DNA of 43,943 bases from Candidatus Gottesmanbacteria bacterium GW2011_GWC1_43_10 (GCA_000995415.1 LCEX01000015.1:1-43943), one strand, 5' to 3'. Shown: positions 8,868 through 18,716, numbered from the stretch's first letter. Notes: generated by a model from the sequence alone, not told the origin. Numbers and translations are program-made.

Positions 8868-9218
8868 ATGCGATGTGAAAAACTTGACTATGGAGCCTTT
8901 GCACTTTTTGGACTCGAAAATGTCCTCAATCGTCTTGTTCCAAAAGGCCAACCTTTGGCAATTTGCTGTCATAAAGGCATGAGAAGGTCCCAAGCAGCAG
9001 TTCGTTTACTGATGAATATGAGGTGTATCGCGAATGATCCACATTGTTTTCCGTCAATAAATTATGCAGATATTACCAGTTACAATTTCCAAGTAAATGC
9101 GGAAGGTATCAGTATTCCCCAAAAATCATTCTTTCCCTTCCGCCACCTGCTAGTCTTTCATGACGACAGCCATCAAGAACAGGTGCAAATTAAAAATCAA
9201 ATCTATACTAAACGTTGA
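8868..9218 (+). CDS. Small protein with Cys-phosphatase-like CX5R(S) signature
   Basis: ICCHKGMRRSQAAVRLL fits C-x5-R-S of PTP/DSP P-loops; 12 nt after the previous stop. Confidence 0.5.
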   Translation: MRCEKLDYGAFALFGLENVLNRLVPKGQPLAICCHKGMRRSQAAVRLLMNMRCIANDPHCFPSINYADITSYNFQVNAEGISIPQKSFFPFRHLLVFHDDSHQEQVQIKNQIYTKR

Positions 9219-9404
9219 AGCCCGAGGTGTACTTCAACTGCTGCTCTTGGCATACGTTAGAGATGAAGAAAGTTTAATGGGGATCGCATAAATTTACTGT
9301 CCAATAACCAATTTTGCGTTCCCGCAAGTCACACTTTAAATAATGTCCCGATGCATTTTATCTAAACTACTATAGCTGGCTGGAGAAACCACAGTCGTAA
9401 ACCC

Positions 9405-9833
9405 CTAATTTTTTTCAAGCTGCGAAATAGGCAGCGGAGGTGGTGAGAGTTGACTGAGACCCACGTCACCCGTGACAAAACGTTCGCTTCCACCCACTAA
9501 AGCTGTCGCGATCTGGATACTGTCAGGAGTTCTCAAATGTTGATATTTTCGCCGCAGTTTAGCAGCTTCTTGCATCACTTCCCAATTTACCGGCACCAGG
9601 ATTAAATGTGGAGTTTTTTGGAAAAAGTTCTCAAATGCAGCCAAATGCGCGGAGCCTTCAAGTTTCGGAGCTGAAAGTACTTCCAGCGGAGTAATCATCG
9701 ATATAATAGCCTCATCTTCGCCTTTTTCAACCCGCTCAAACAATGTATTTACTTGACTTAAATAACGCTCATCAGCTTCAAAAAGATAGATAAAAAGCAT
9801 GGAATCAAGAGTGATTTTCATGTTTTGTCCCAA
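9405..9833 (-). CDS. PIN-domain toxin (VapC-like)
   Basis: LDSMLFIYLFEADERY, PLEVLSAP, LRTPDSIQIATAL, FVTGDVGL. Confidence 0.85.
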   Translation of the reverse strand: MGQNMKITLDSMLFIYLFEADERYLSQVNTLFERVEKGEDEAIISMITPLEVLSAPKLEGSAHLAAFENFFQKTPHLILVPVNWEVMQEAAKLRRKYQHLRTPDSIQIATALVGGSERFVTGDVGLSQLSPPPLPISQLEKN

Positions 9834-10072
9834 TTCCCACGCTCTTTTTCAATATAGTCTTCCCCAATCCCCCAAATACCTTTGCCTCGTCCTGAAGCGT
9901 ATTTGACCCAACTTTCCGGCTGCGGCTCAAGGATGACACTCGGACTACCCCTTGCTTGTGACACAGACAGAGTCACCTTACTTCCCGATTTGAGTCCCAA
10001 TATTTTCCGTACTTTCACCGGAATCACTACTTGACCTTGAGAAGACACAGTTAAAATGACGTTCATATACAT
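9818..10072 (-). CDS. AbrB/SpoVT-type antitoxin (VapB-like)
   Basis: VSSQGQVVIPVKVRKILGLKSGSKVTL swapped-hairpin motif; overlaps the PIN gene. Confidence 0.85.
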   Translation of the reverse strand: MYMNVILTVSSQGQVVIPVKVRKILGLKSGSKVTLSVSQARGSPSVILEPQPESWVKYASGRGKGIWGIGEDYIEKERGNWDKT

Positions 10073-10074
10073 TT

Positions 10075-10103
10075 AGTATACCTAAAAGTTAAATGTTTGT
10101 CAA
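10075..10103 (-). promoter_or_regulatory. vapBC promoter
   Basis: Minus strand TTGACA-17-TATACT; tandem GCCATTTAAGTT x2 just upstream (10106-10129). Confidence 0.65.
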
Positions 10104-10226
10104 ATGCCATTTAAGTTGCCATTTAAGTTTGCTCTTTGAGAGGTATACTGGATGCGGTTGTTAAAAATGCTTAAACTGCCGTTTTGACCCCATTAATCGC
10201 TAGGTCAATATGGTATACTATAAGAT

Positions 10227-10808
10227 ATGTTTGGACCACTAGAATTCGCTCAAGGACCTACAAAACTTGAACAGTTACAGGCTCAATATAATATCAAACG
10301 AGTCAGAGTTTCTGCGGGCATCAATATATACCACCAAATGGGAGAAATAGGCCGAGTCAGAACATTTTTTGCAGCTTCCGGCAGGCTAGTGAGTGCATCA
10401 CATCATGGTTTTTTCCCCGACTCAGATTTTATCAAATCAGACGTTTTGGACATAGTTCTTTCCCGCGCGTCCAACTTACCTGACAATGGAGTAAATATAA
10501 TATACGGATCAGGATACCAAAGTCCAGATGATGGAACTATCATCACAACCGATGAAGAAGGAAATTGTCTTTATAGAGTTGCGGTAAAAATTTTGCGTAG
10601 GAATATTTCTATGTCAGAATTTGTATTAAAAGAAACACATGAACATGGTTTATTGATTCCAGGCACTAGCGGCTCTCCAGTCCTAGGAAGTGATGGTAAC
10701 GCAATTGGAATACTTCAGGAAATTGATGTAAGTGGAAAAGCTTTCGGTATCACATTTAATTCTCCATCAGTAGCAAACGCATTAAAACGTGCTATAGACA
10801 GATATTAG
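10227..10808 (+). CDS. Trypsin-like serine protease domain protein
   Basis: GTSGSPVLGSDGNAIGIL (GxSGSP), upstream VSASHHGF and LDIVLS consistent with a His/Asp/Ser triad. Confidence 0.65.
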   Translation: MFGPLEFAQGPTKLEQLQAQYNIKRVRVSAGINIYHQMGEIGRVRTFFAASGRLVSASHHGFFPDSDFIKSDVLDIVLSRASNLPDNGVNIIYGSGYQSPDDGTIITTDEEGNCLYRVAVKILRRNISMSEFVLKETHEHGLLIPGTSGSPVLGSDGNAIGILQEIDVSGKAFGITFNSPSVANALKRAIDRY

Positions 10809-12130
10809 GTTGCCCAAAGCGGGTTACAAACTTGTTGCAGATTTTTTTGCTCTGGAGACAATACACTGGTAAACCCCAACCTTTTAGCTTCTTTTGTGCG
10901 TTTGTCTTCCCCTTGAACGCGGCGCAACTCTCCAAGCAATCCTAGTTCACCGAAGCTCGCCAGATCATTTGGCAGGGGTTTATTTTTGAAGGCAGAGATG
11001 AGTGACAAAGCTACCGGCAAATCTGTCGCCGGTTCTTTAAGTTTTAGGCCTCCGGATACATTCACAAACACGTCAAAATTGCCAAAAGGCAGATTTAATC
11101 GCTTTTGTAATATAGCCAAAATCACCTGCAACCGGTTGTAATCAATGCCGTTGACTACGCGCCGCGGCATAGCTAGCTGCGTCGGTACTACGAGTGATTG
11201 GATTTCGACCAGCAATGGTCGTGTTCCCTCAAGAGTCACTCCCACAGTGCTTCCGGAGACATTTTTTACCCTACCTTCAAGAAATATCTTGGATGGATTG
11301 GATATTTCAGTTAGTCCGGAGTCATTCATTTCAAAAATCCCTACTTCATCTGTCGGCCCAAACCGGTTTTTGAGTGTCCGCAAAATCCGGCCCTGATAAT
11401 AGCGCTCGCCTTCAAAGTAACAAACAACGTCCACCATATGCTCGAGCAGTTTGGGTCCGGCTATGGTCCCTTCCTTGGTCACGTGCCCCACGATAAATAT
11501 CGCTACCTGCTGTGATTTGGCTAAATTGAGTAGTAATTGAGTCGACTGGCGGATTTGGCCCACACTTCCGGCGATCCCCTCAAGTGACTCCGAAGTCATG
11601 GTTTGGATTGAGTCAATCACCATAATCTGCGGCTTGACTGAAGCTGTCTCCACTGCAGACAAAATTGACTCAATATTTGTTTCTGGCAAGATATAGAGAT
11701 CATTTTTTGAAATCCCCAACCGCTCCGCTCGCATTTTTACTTGCTCCGCTGATTCCTCACCCGTCACATACCATCCGCCGATTTTCCCGACCAAAGACAG
11801 TAGTAAGGTCGACTTCCCGACTCCCGGATCACCGGCGATCAAAATCACTACTCCCGGTACGATACCTCCTCCTAACACACGGTCAAACTCGACCATTTCC
11901 GTCGAGATCCGTTCACGCCGGACACTTTTGATTTGAGCAAGGGGGAGGGGTTTGACTGAAGAAGTAGTTGATTTGGCGCTAAAAATCGTTTTGCCGGTGA
12001 CGCGAACTGTCTCAACCAATGAATTCCAGGCGCCGCAACTCGGGCATTTACCAAACCAGGCCCCGCTTTCGTTGCCACACTGCTGACAAACAAATGAAGA
12101 CCTTGTCTTCATAATTATCCAATTCTCCAA
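10805..12130 (-). CDS. radA: DNA repair protein RadA
   Basis: CQQCGNESGAWFGKCPSCGAWNS zinc finger; GDPGVGKST Walker A; KNRFGPTDE; Lon-like C-terminal domain. Confidence 0.95.
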   Translation of the reverse strand: MENWIIMKTRSSFVCQQCGNESGAWFGKCPSCGAWNSLVETVRVTGKTIFSAKSTTSSVKPLPLAQIKSVRRERISTEMVEFDRVLGGGIVPGVVILIAGDPGVGKSTLLLSLVGKIGGWYVTGEESAEQVKMRAERLGISKNDLYILPETNIESILSAVETASVKPQIMVIDSIQTMTSESLEGIAGSVGQIRQSTQLLLNLAKSQQVAIFIVGHVTKEGTIAGPKLLEHMVDVVCYFEGERYYQGRILRTLKNRFGPTDEVGIFEMNDSGLTEISNPSKIFLEGRVKNVSGSTVGVTLEGTRPLLVEIQSLVVPTQLAMPRRVVNGIDYNRLQVILAILQKRLNLPFGNFDVFVNVSGGLKLKEPATDLPVALSLISAFKNKPLPNDLASFGELGLLGELRRVQGEDKRTKEAKRLGFTSVLSPEQKNLQQVCNPLWAT

Positions 12131-12160
12131 TCAACAAATAATCCAATTATCCAATAATGG

Positions 12161-12508
12161 TTAGGCCGCATTTTTTATAATTGTGCTGATTATTTTTATC
12201 AGTTCACCATTTTCTTGAAGAAATAACTCGAGTCGAGGTTTTAAGTCAGGATATGATTCAGCAATAATTCTCAACCAATAATGCGCTTCCTTAAGTTCTT
12301 TCCTGACAACTGTATAACAGTGAATAAAGTCTTTTTTAGAGGAAACTCCATCTGCTTCATTATCATTTGCACCAATTGATGTAAGTGCACGAACATATTG
12401 GTCAATTATTATTCTAGCTTCAATAGTTTTTGGAAGATAACGTATAACTTTCAATCCTCTAACAACAAAATTAAATATGCGCTGATGTATATCATATTGT
12501 TTATTCAC
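12161..12508 (-). CDS. Four helix bundle protein (23S rRNA IVS/S23 family)
   Basis: YVRALTSIGANDNEADG..KKDFIHCYTVVRKELKEAHYWLRII matches the IVS four-helix-bundle signature. Confidence 0.85.
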   Translation of the reverse strand: MNKQYDIHQRIFNFVVRGLKVIRYLPKTIEARIIIDQYVRALTSIGANDNEADGVSSKKDFIHCYTVVRKELKEAHYWLRIIAESYPDLKPRLELFLQENGELIKIISTIIKNAA

Positions 12509-12538
12509 ACTCTAATTATACCTTATTGGATAATTTGT

Positions 12539-12567
12539 CTAGCGAAGCTAGATCCTGCTTTGCAGGA
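12539..12567. repeat. Twin mini-hairpin element copy 1
   Basis: CTAGC-GAA-GCTAG-A-TCCTGC-TTT-GCAGGA. Confidence 0.85.
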
Positions 12568-12597
12568 AGAATTGGAAATTGGATTATTGGATAATTA

Positions 12598-13824
12598 TTA
12601 TCTGTATCCGATCGGTTTGGCGTGGGTGACTAGGGAGAGGCTGATTTTGTGCCGATCGGGGTTGATATCCTCAATCATGCATTCGACTTCCTCCCCTGCC
12701 TTGGGTTCAGTTCCCGGAGCCAACTTGGAAATATGGATCAACCCATCGATACCGGGAAGCAGCGACACAAATATACCGTATTGGGAAACCCGGGAGACTT
12801 TACCTTTGACAGTCTGATCGATACTGAAGACCTTGGTCACATCGAGCCACGGATCAGCCAGAAGCTGTTTCAGCGATAACGTCAGTTTACCGATTTTGGG
12901 ATCGGCACCAATAGCTTTGACATCGACTTTTTGCCCGATTTTGAGGTAGGTTTGGGGACTATCCACCTTTTCCCAGGCAATTTCCGAGATGTGGATCAGG
13001 CCCGGGATAGATACTCCGTCGGAGATCTTGACATTGACAAATGCTCCAAATGGCGCTATCCCAGTCACTTCTGCCACATATACATTGCCCAACGTCACGA
13101 GTTTCAGGGCAGCTCGTTGTTTATCGCTGACCCCGGCCGGCCCTTGGGAAAATACCAAGCGGTTGGCATCTTTGTCCACTTCAATGATCTTAACTGAAAT
13201 TCTTCTGCCGGTGGCTTTATCGCCCAATTTAGTCAGTTCCGCATCAACTTGGGACAAAGGGATAAAACCTCTCTGTCCGACATAATCTACCAAAAACCCG
13301 CCGCGAGTGAGTTCGCGAATGACGACTTCGACTACTTCGCCTTTTTTCTTCTTTTCGGCCATGATCTCCCAACGCTGGTTTAAAGCAGTTTTCCGAAGCG
13401 AAACTACGGTTTGTCCCCGGTCATTTTCGGGATTTACCACTTGGACGCTGATTGTGTCACCAACCTTGAGGTTGTGAGTCAAATCCGCGATATAGGGCAA
13501 TTCTTTTTCGTGGACGACGGCTTCTGATTTGCCACCGATATCCAAAAGCAGTTGCCGCGGCGAAACTACCAAAACCACACCTTTGATGATAGTACCCCGC
13601 TGCCAACCTTTGAGTTGGTAACCGGTTTGGGCCAAAAGCTCCTCCATTGAAGTAGGTTCAGGCGATTTTGCAGGTTCCTTTGGAGTTTTGGTTGATGGGG
13701 TTTCTTTGGCAGCTGATTTTGTGTCTCTAGCAGATTTTGGGTTTAGACTTTGACTTTTGTTTAATGAAACCTCTTCCGGCTTTGCAGGAATTTCAGCCTT
13801 TGTCTGAGATTTTTGTTTTATCAT
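12598..13824 (-). CDS. rpsA: S1 RNA-binding domain protein (ribosomal protein S1-like)
   Basis: Multiple S1 repeats, e.g. GTIIKGVVLVVSPRQLLLDIGGKSEAVVH and GKVSRVSQYGIFVSLLPGIDGLIHISKL. Confidence 0.9.
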   Translation of the reverse strand: MIKQKSQTKAEIPAKPEEVSLNKSQSLNPKSARDTKSAAKETPSTKTPKEPAKSPEPTSMEELLAQTGYQLKGWQRGTIIKGVVLVVSPRQLLLDIGGKSEAVVHEKELPYIADLTHNLKVGDTISVQVVNPENDRGQTVVSLRKTALNQRWEIMAEKKKKGEVVEVVIRELTRGGFLVDYVGQRGFIPLSQVDAELTKLGDKATGRRISVKIIEVDKDANRLVFSQGPAGVSDKQRAALKLVTLGNVYVAEVTGIAPFGAFVNVKISDGVSIPGLIHISEIAWEKVDSPQTYLKIGQKVDVKAIGADPKIGKLTLSLKQLLADPWLDVTKVFSIDQTVKGKVSRVSQYGIFVSLLPGIDGLIHISKLAPGTEPKAGEEVECMIEDINPDRHKISLSLVTHAKPIGYR

Positions 13825-13923
13825 TTATTTTCATGTCCACCTTTCTTATAAGAGTCATCGGTCAGCACTAAACCAATCGATAGTTGCTATTCTACCTCAT
13901 TTTTGACTACAATTCAATTACAA

Positions 13924-14008
13924 GAGGCTTCGTAGCGTAGAAACTTCGTGGCTTAGAAAACTAATCCTCTAAGCAACCAAGCAACTAAGCTCTCTAAGCT
14001 TCTAGCTT
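13924..14008. repeat. Degenerate 8-mer array (CTAAGCAA type) with an inverted arm
   Basis: ctaagcaa ccaagcaa ctaagctc tctaagct tctagctt preceded by ggcttag-type arm; ends at the ATG of 14009. Confidence 0.6.
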
Positions 14009-14809
14009 ATGTTCTGTCCAGAATGCAATCATGATCTACATCCGATCCAACTAACTGCCGGGCCGGTTGATGCATCTTTGCCAAAATCGGATAAGCCTAC
14101 TACTCCTATCGTCCTTGATTATTGTACCCGCTGCGGCGGTGTCTGGTCAGATCAGGGTAAAACCAATTTCATCCACTCCCGGGATTTGACACCATTACTT
14201 GAAGTCTTACCCAAAAATCCACCTGCACTTTCTGCCAATTATCAACTTTTAGTTTGTCCCAAAGACAAAAATACCCTCCGCATATTTCAGCGGGAAAGCG
14301 TGCCGACACACTTGACGATACTACGCTGTAGTACCTGCGGCGGGATCTGGTTTCCGCATAATTCGCTAATTGAATTTAAACAAGCTCAAGAAGCCAAAGT
14401 GACTTATTTTAAGACCTGGCGGATTCCACTATCGTCAATTTACGCAGTCCTTTTGCCGACTCTTTTTGTGAGTATCCTGGTAGGAAGTATTTTTGCGACC
14501 CTTTTCGGGGTCAATCAAGGTACGGATCTACGGACCCGGGCCGCAGAGCAAATTTCAGAGCCGCTTACTATCTCCCCCAATTCAGGGGAAATGCTCATCA
14601 GCTTCAATACCAAAGTCAAAAGTATCACTAAAATCAAATATTGGAAAACCGCTGCTGTCGTGACCCAAACCTGGGTTTCGGCGATCCCCAAAACGAATCA
14701 TACATTGTTGCTCCGGGATTTAGAGGTGGGCAAAACTTACTCTTACCAACTACTGGTCCTCGAACCAGTTGTGCTAACATCTCCTGTCTATACCTTTACA
14801 ATCAAATGA
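14009..14809 (+). CDS. TFIIB-type zinc-finger membrane protein
   Basis: CPECNHDL..CTRCGGVWSDQG and CPKD..CSTCGGIWF zinc knuckles, one TM, fibronectin-like tail. Confidence 0.7.
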   Translation: MFCPECNHDLHPIQLTAGPVDASLPKSDKPTTPIVLDYCTRCGGVWSDQGKTNFIHSRDLTPLLEVLPKNPPALSANYQLLVCPKDKNTLRIFQRESVPTHLTILRCSTCGGIWFPHNSLIEFKQAQEAKVTYFKTWRIPLSSIYAVLLPTLFVSILVGSIFATLFGVNQGTDLRTRAAEQISEPLTISPNSGEMLISFNTKVKSITKIKYWKTAAVVTQTWVSAIPKTNHTLLLRDLEVGKTYSYQLLVLEPVVLTSPVYTFTIK

Positions 14810-14821
14810 TTTTGTCCTTAA

Positions 14822-14943
14822 ATCCTCCGGCCTCGACCTATTTTCGCGGTCCCTTGCGGGACAACTATCGTCAGCGCTCATGCGTTTCACCCATCTGTTC
14901 GGAATGGGAAGCGGTGGTACCGCACGGCTCTAGAGACCGAAAG
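14822..14943 (-). rRNA. rrf: 5S ribosomal RNA
   Basis: Reverse complement GGTACCACCGCTTCCCATTCCGAACAGATGGGTGAAACGCATGAGCGCTGACGATAGT; terminal stem pairs. Confidence 0.9.
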
Positions 14944-14978
14944 GTTTAAAGACAAAATATAAATTTTAGTGTTTTTCT

Positions 14979-15007
14979 CTGGCAATGCCAGATCCTGCTT
15001 CGCAGGA
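14979..15007. repeat. Twin mini-hairpin element copy 2 (23S-5S spacer)
   Basis: CTGGC-AAT-GCCAG-A-TCCTGC-TTC-GCAGGA; compensatory A/G to G/C change in the first stem. Confidence 0.85.
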
Positions 15008-15335
15008 CATCTTAAAATGTGATCCAGAAAGACCGAGATCGCATAAAATCTACTCTTAACCGATTAGTACTGGTCAGCTTAAACCCTTACGGGTCTTTCA
15101 CCTCCAGCCTATTAACCTAGTAGTCTACTAGGGGTTTATAAGGATATCTCATCTTGGGGTGGGCTTGGCGCTTGAGATGCTTTCAGCGCTTATCCCGTCC
15201 GAATGTGGCTACCCAGCGATGCCGGAAATTCCGACAACTGGCACACCAGGGATTCGTTCACCCGGGTCCTCTCGTACTACGGGCGACTCCCCTCAAATAT
15301 CCAACGCACACACAGGATAGAGACCGAACTGTCTT

Positions 15336-16086
15336 CGTATTATAGGATATTTATCCTAGCAAAGTTTCTGTTCTTTGCATTCTTCTATTTCTAGAAGTAC
15401 TGACTATATCTTCTTCCTTCACCATGAAGGAGTTGGCGTATGATAGCATCCTAAATTATAGGTCTAGCTATCTCATCCTGAAAAATCAGGAATCAGTCGA
15501 TACGGGGACAGAAGCATTTTGTTGAAAAAATTTTCTTAATGTGTTTGTATCATTAACACGTTTCTTTGAATAGTTAAGCTCTGCAAACTTATCTACTTCT
15601 TTTGCGATCCGAAGAAGAAAACCTGATGTTCTCGTCGTTCCTTCTAATCGCGAAATAATTCGCAAAGCTAATTTTGCTTGTTTTCTTTTAAGAATAAGGT
15701 ATGGTTCTACTTCCTCTAAGGCTTTCTTTACATTTCCTAATCCTACTATCGTGTATTCACACATTCCATCATTTCTGTCGCGGATGTAACCGCTGCGTAG
15801 TTTATGTATCAACCATCTAAGAATTTTTTTCTGTGATTTCTTTTGATAAAATACTAAACTTGCGCGTATTTGAAATCCAAATACATAGTCTTTTCTTCTT
15901 ATTAATTGAAGAAAAATAGACCCATCTCCATCAAGAAAACCAGCAATATATGCTCTTGTTTTTTCAACCACAATACTTCGTCTTCCCACGGTATTACCCT
16001 CTTCCGTTCAGTCAAGAAAGGAGGGTTCCACCGTTATTAGCCAAATTTAACTTCAATGTTACCACTGAAGGTCGCAATAAACAATT
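15336..16086 (-). other. Group I intron I in 23S (between ~E. coli 2596 and 2597, near the I-CreI site)
   Basis: Exon GAACGTCGT / AAGACAGTTCGG split; P7-type GAAGATATAGTC near the 3' end; LAGLIDADG ORF inside. Boundaries approximate. Confidence 0.75.
15486..15989 (-). CDS. LAGLIDADG homing endonuclease (single motif)
   Basis: [20 protein letters not shown]... Confidence 0.9.
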   Translation of the reverse strand: MGRRSIVVEKTRAYIAGFLDGDGSIFLQLIRRKDYVFGFQIRASLVFYQKKSQKKILRWLIHKLRSGYIRDRNDGMCEYTIVGLGNVKKALEEVEPYLILKRKQAKLALRIISRLEGTTRTSGFLLRIAKEVDKFAELNYSKKRVNDTNTLRKFFQQNASVPVSTDS

Positions 16087-16166
16087 ACGACGTTCTGAAC
16101 CCAGCTCGCGTACCCTTTTAACCGGCGAACAGCCGGACCCTTGGGAGCTTCTCCACCCCCAGGATA

Positions 16167-17031
16167 GGATGCAACTTATCTCATGTTTCCATGAGGGTTA
16201 GACTATACCATCATCCCGATTGAATCGGGAGTTTAGCGTGTTATCAAGCAGTTTTCTAAAAAATAGAAAACTAACAAGATCTTTCATTAATCAACTGACT
16301 AATGAAAAGTCGTTACGGGGTCAGAGGAGTTTATAATTTAAATCTGGGAGAACATATGGCTTAATTAAACCATTAAAAGTATTCGCAGAAGCTGAAGGTA
16401 TAAACATTCTTAAATACTCACGTTGATGATGAACCTTCGTAAGTATCATAAAACGTTTAAACAATACTTCTTGTAATACTTTGTGTTCTTCCTGGGTATA
16501 CGATGAGGTGCAAAGATAAAATCCCTTGGAATCTTTCCTTCGAAAACCGTCATCCATATACCAAATCGCAAGTGACAAAGGGGTAATAAGTGCTTCAAGA
16601 TTACGAGGAACTATTTTTATCCTTCCTCTATAAAATAACGCTCGAAACTCATCAAATAGCTGAAGACTTTTGGTTGAGATATGCCATCTAGAATATACTT
16701 TTCCGCTTCTTTTATCCGTCTCGTTAATTGCACGAGGTTTCAAAGAGAAAGGAATCAGTTCTTTTGCTAACCAAAAAACATACTTTTTATGTTTGTTGTA
16801 ATGATCTACGCGCAAACGAGTATGTTTCCCGTTTTTCTCCAAATGACCATCTCCCAATAAAGTTCCAATTATTATTTCCTTTTGTTTACTTGTTAAAACT
16901 CCTCGACTTCCCACGGTATTACCCATACACAGCTATTATAGCAAAGAAGTGCGTATTAAGGGCTCCACCGTTATGAGCTAAATTTACCTCACCTATTACT
17001 AGATAAGGGGCCCACTCTGCACATTGCAGAG
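16167..17031 (-). other. Group I intron II in 23S (~E. coli 2512-2519)
   Basis: Exon GATGTCGGCTC / ATCCTGGGGG split; P7-type GGTATAGTCTAACCC; LAGLIDADG ORF inside. Boundaries approximate. Confidence 0.75.
16321..16926 (-). CDS. LAGLIDADG homing endonuclease (two motifs)
   Basis: IIIGTLLGDGHLEK and LAIWYMDDGFRR. Confidence 0.9.
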   Translation of the reverse strand: MGNTVGSRGVLTSKQKEIIIGTLLGDGHLEKNGKHTRLRVDHYNKHKKYVFWLAKELIPFSLKPRAINETDKRSGKVYSRWHISTKSLQLFDEFRALFYRGRIKIVPRNLEALITPLSLAIWYMDDGFRRKDSKGFYLCTSSYTQEEHKVLQEVLFKRFMILTKVHHQREYLRMFIPSASANTFNGLIKPYVLPDLNYKLL

Positions 17032-17085
17032 AGCCGACATCGAGGTGCCAAACCGCATCGTCGCTGTGGACGCTCGGATGCGATC

Positions 17086-17118
<33 letters not shown>

Positions 17119-17563
17119 AAGCCCGCCGCGCAACCACTGCGCATGCGGGGATCACTAAGACCGTCTTTCGACCCTGCTCGACATGTACGTCTCGCAGTCA
17201 AGCTGGCTTGTGCCTTTGTACGACCCGCGCGATTTCCATCCGCGCTTAGCCAACCTTTGTACGACTCCGTTACAATTTTGGAGTCAACCTCCCCAGTTAA
17301 ACTGCCCACCAGACAGTGTTCCGCAGCCGGATTTTTATGCGGCTATTGCGGTTAGAGTCAACGTTTCCAAAGAGAGGTGTTCCATCGTTGGTCCGACTTG
17401 CGTCGAACCTCCCTCCTACCCTCGACAGTTAAAAACGCATCGTCAGTGTCAAGTTGCAGTAAAGCTCCACGGGGTCTTTTTGTCCATGTGTGTGTAGGCC
17501 GCATCTTCACAGCCAATTCAATTTCGCCGGGTAATGGTTCAAGACAGTTGTTAAGTCGTTCTA

Positions 17564-17598
<35 letters not shown>

Positions 17599-17619
17599 CT
17601 TCGCTACCATAGAACAGTT

Positions 17620-17969
17620 CACATTGTTATAAAGACGATTGGATACGTCTCTCATAATCGCTTATGAGGTCGGACTATATCATCTCTTTTTGTCATCCTT
17701 GCGCATGCGAGGATCTTTTTTTGAATTAGATTCCCGCTTTCGCGGGAATGACATAAGAGTATGGCGTATAGTCTCTGAGGACTTCTCGATAAAATCGAGG
17801 TTGCCTGCTGATTATCCCCACTGAAACATTTTTACTGAATAAATTTTAAATTTTGCATTGTCATTTTGATTTTTGACTTTTGCATTTTGAATTTATCCAG
17901 TAGTTTCAGATACATGGGACGTTCCAGCAAATAGCCATATTTTACAACTACAACTCCTTTCAAAGGATC
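17620..17969 (-). other. Group I intron III in 23S at the I-CeuI-type site (~E. coli 1923-1931), no ORF
   Basis: Exon GTAACTAT / ACTGTTCTATGGTAGCG split; core AATCAGCAGGC..GTCCTCAGAGACTATACGCC and ATGATATAGTCC. Confidence 0.8.
17691..17753. repeat. TGTCAT...ATGACA-bounded hairpin element inside intron III
   Basis: tgtcatcc..gattcccgctttcgcgggaatgaca. Confidence 0.6.
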
Positions 17970-18510
17970 ATAGTTACTGCTGCCATTCACTCGGGCTTGC
18001 GTAAAACCCTTGATATAATCTTAGACTCCACGCTTAACCTACGAGCATTGGGCAGGTGTCACCCCCTATACTTTGCCTTTCGGCTTTGCAGAGAGCTGTG
18101 TTTTAGTTAAACAGTCGCTTAACATCGTTAACTGCGCCCTCGAATAATCGAGGGAAGGCATCTTGCATAGCTTACGCCTAGTTTTTGTTGCCGAGTTCCT
18201 TGAACCACTTTCTCCCGATTGCCTTGGTATACTCTACCAGTCCACCAGTGTCGGTTTGCGGTACGGATTTACATTCACTCACCACGAATTTTTTCTTGAA
18301 AGAAAAATGGATTTCTACTCTCCCTTGATCTCTCGCGGAATCGCATTTGCTGCTCAGTTAAACACTCCGACGGATTTCCCAATCAGAACTGCTTCACAGC
18401 TTAGACCCCAACATTAGTATGAGGCCAGACTCATCTCTCTTTGTTAACCCTTAGTGTTTTGATCGTGAACATAAAGTTGCCGATTATCAACGGCATATAC
18501 ATCGAGCTAC

Positions 18511-18526
18511 TCCGCCAGTTGGCGGA
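18511..18526. repeat. PPxGG-type 16-mer TCCGCCAGTTGGCGGA inside 23S
   Basis: Directly read. Confidence 0.85.
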
Positions 18527-18716
18527 CTCGCCTTAGATCCGACTTACCCGAAGTCGACGAACGTTGCTTCGGAAACCTTGGACATGCGGCATGCAGGATT
18601 CACACCTGCAAACGCTACTCATACCGGCATTCTCACTTCCCATCGCTCCACCTAACCTTACGGTCTGGGCTTCACTGCTATGGGAACGCTCCCCTACCAA
18701 TCTCATCCGCAGGGCG

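Larger units (their letters stand above)
12114..12600. mobile_element. Four-helix-bundle gene bracketed by inverted arrays of degenerate 8-mers (CCAATTAT type)
   Basis: Left ccaattat ccaattct ccaatcaa caaataat ccaattat ccaataat; right ttattggataattt ... gaattggaaattggattattggataatt (reverse complement). Confidence 0.5.

Noticed and set aside
9219-9404. Additional ncRNA between the phosphatase-like gene and vapC
   Set aside because: No convincing promoter plus terminator combination or stable stem was found by eye.
12600-13824. S1 protein low-complexity N-terminus as another heptamer insertion
   Set aside because: The nucleotide periodicity is weak; Lys/Pro/Ser-rich tails are common in this protein type.
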